DNA from: Prorocentrum cordatum
Taxonomy: Eukaryota; Sar; Dinophyceae; Prorocentrales; Prorocentraceae
Assembly (NCBI GenBank): GCA_963575745.1
Contig: CAUYUJ010019338.1
Location: 118,091-182,090 of the forward strand
Direction of reading: 5' to 3'
Length of the DNA stretch: 64,000 bases
The notes beneath the pieces were generated by a model. That model ran no database searches. It was not told the origin of the DNA and saw nothing but the letters and a program-made list of their open reading frames with translations. The number at the start of each line of letters is the position of its first letter. Position 1 is the first letter of the stretch. Shown here one piece after another: positions 62,996-64,000 of this stretch. The translations under genes were made by a program, and so were the position numbers.

Positions 62996-64000
62996 GGATC
63001 TCGCCCCGACGGTCCGCAGAGAAACGGCAGGTGCGCTGAGCTGTCGAATGCCAAGAAAACGCCGACAGTTAATCCCAGGCCTGCCGCACTCTTCCTTGAA
63101 GCATGACAGCGCAGTTGGTCAACGCCCCACCGGATTCTCACTCCCATTATCGCTCTTATCTGCCCGCGGCCCCCAAGGCGCTCGCCAAAACAATTGCGGG
63201 GAGTTCGGGGCCACAGGCCGACGCTATTGATGGGGGCCGGCCCTTAATTTTCAGCGCGAGGTCCGAGGGGCCTCGAAGGCGACTCCAACACGGTTGGAAG
63301 ACGCCCTGGGGGGGAGGCAAGCTGCGGCGAACGCGGGGTGGGCGTCGCGCTCATTGTAGTTCACGACACCATGTTTGAACAAGTCATTCTCCTAGCTGTA
63401 CGTCTTAACACACGAGAAGATCATGAGCACGGATGGCACGGCGATCCTGAGGAGGAACCTTGCCGAACACGAAGTAGATGATGGTGCACAGGTGGGCAAG
63501 CAAAGGACTGGTGGAGAGCCGCACGGGCCGTGACGGCGGGAAGAATGTAGGTGGTCGAAAAGAGCCGGAACTCCGCTACCGAACCTGACCACGCGGATAA
63601 CGGACACTAGCCGCATGACCCTAAAAACACGCACAACGGAGAGACGTACACCCAGGACTTCGGCAGGACGCCAGGAAAACCAGCAGATGCTTAAAGCAAG
63701 GCAAAATCAGACACATAGGCCCATACCGCTCGAGAGTGTGAAGAAGAAGGAGGTGGAGGAGAGGCAGGAGGAGGAGGAGGAGGAGGGGAAGAAGGAATGG
63801 AGGGGGGGAAATGGAGGAGGGGGGGGAAGGGGGGGAGGGGGAGGAGGCGGGGGGGCGTTTTTAAAAGGACGCTGGGATGCGACACGCGCGCCTCCGATCC
63901 AGCGCCAGCGAGCAAAGCACTGCCGACGCGCGGGCGCGCCCCGCTTCCCTACCCTCCACCATCCCTCCATCCGTCCATCCCTCCTTCGTCCTTTCTCCCC
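62996..64000. other. No recognisable gene; GGA/GGGGA tract at 63755-63855
   Basis: Short, unconvincing frames. The purine-rich tract (AGG)n/(GGGGGA)n is the only clear structure. Confidence 0.4.

Overview
The window looks like dinoflagellate nuclear DNA. The strongest evidence is four degenerate copies of the dinoflagellate spliced leader (DinoSL, recalled as CCGTAGCCATTTTGGCTCAAG), all on the minus strand, at 18172-18191, 26807-26828, 39297-39317 and 46694-46714. Each lies just 5' of a minus-strand coding region: an intronless potassium-channel gene, an intronless secreted Cys-rich protein, a non-LTR retrotransposon and an unidentified broken gene. That is the signature of trans-spliced mRNA that was reverse-transcribed and re-inserted. 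High GC, very low gene density and abundant simple and tandem repeats fit the same assignment. I cannot name the genus.

Layout. 0-12.5 kb: tandem arrays (113-bp at 0.4-2.6 kb; a GAGACCTCAGAGACGGA minisatellite at 3.1-5.15 kb interrupted by a GC-rich block; 75-bp arrays; a hairpin-bearing array at 8.1-9.8 kb) and a G+C-rich CAAGANGGCCC family. 12.5-24 kb: the K+ channel, TIR elements, foldback elements and microsatellites. 24-31 kb: more arrays and the secreted-protein gene. 31-39.3 kb, minus strand: an RNase H remnant broken by foldback insertions, then a nearly full-length but frameshifted LINE (zinc fingers, coiled coil, EEP endonuclease, reverse transcriptase). 39.3-47 kb: microsatellites, three copies of the 169-bp TIR element, a poly(A)-containing tandem repeat and a broken coding region behind a relict leader. 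47-64 kb: GC-rich low-complexity DNA, four of the six copies of a ~163-bp MITE with 5-bp target duplications, a 140-bp array and two broken minus-strand coding regions.

How it fits together. Only two genes look intact, and both look like retrocopies. The LINE carries a leader relict at its exact 5' edge, so its own mRNA was trans-spliced; enzymes of this kind are plausible makers of the retrocopies. Short TIR/foldback elements then colonised the DNA, in two or three cases with unusually long (34-49 bp) flanking duplications. Most long open frames elsewhere arise because GC-rich tandem repeats lack stop codons, often in several frames on both strands at once; I have not called these genes.
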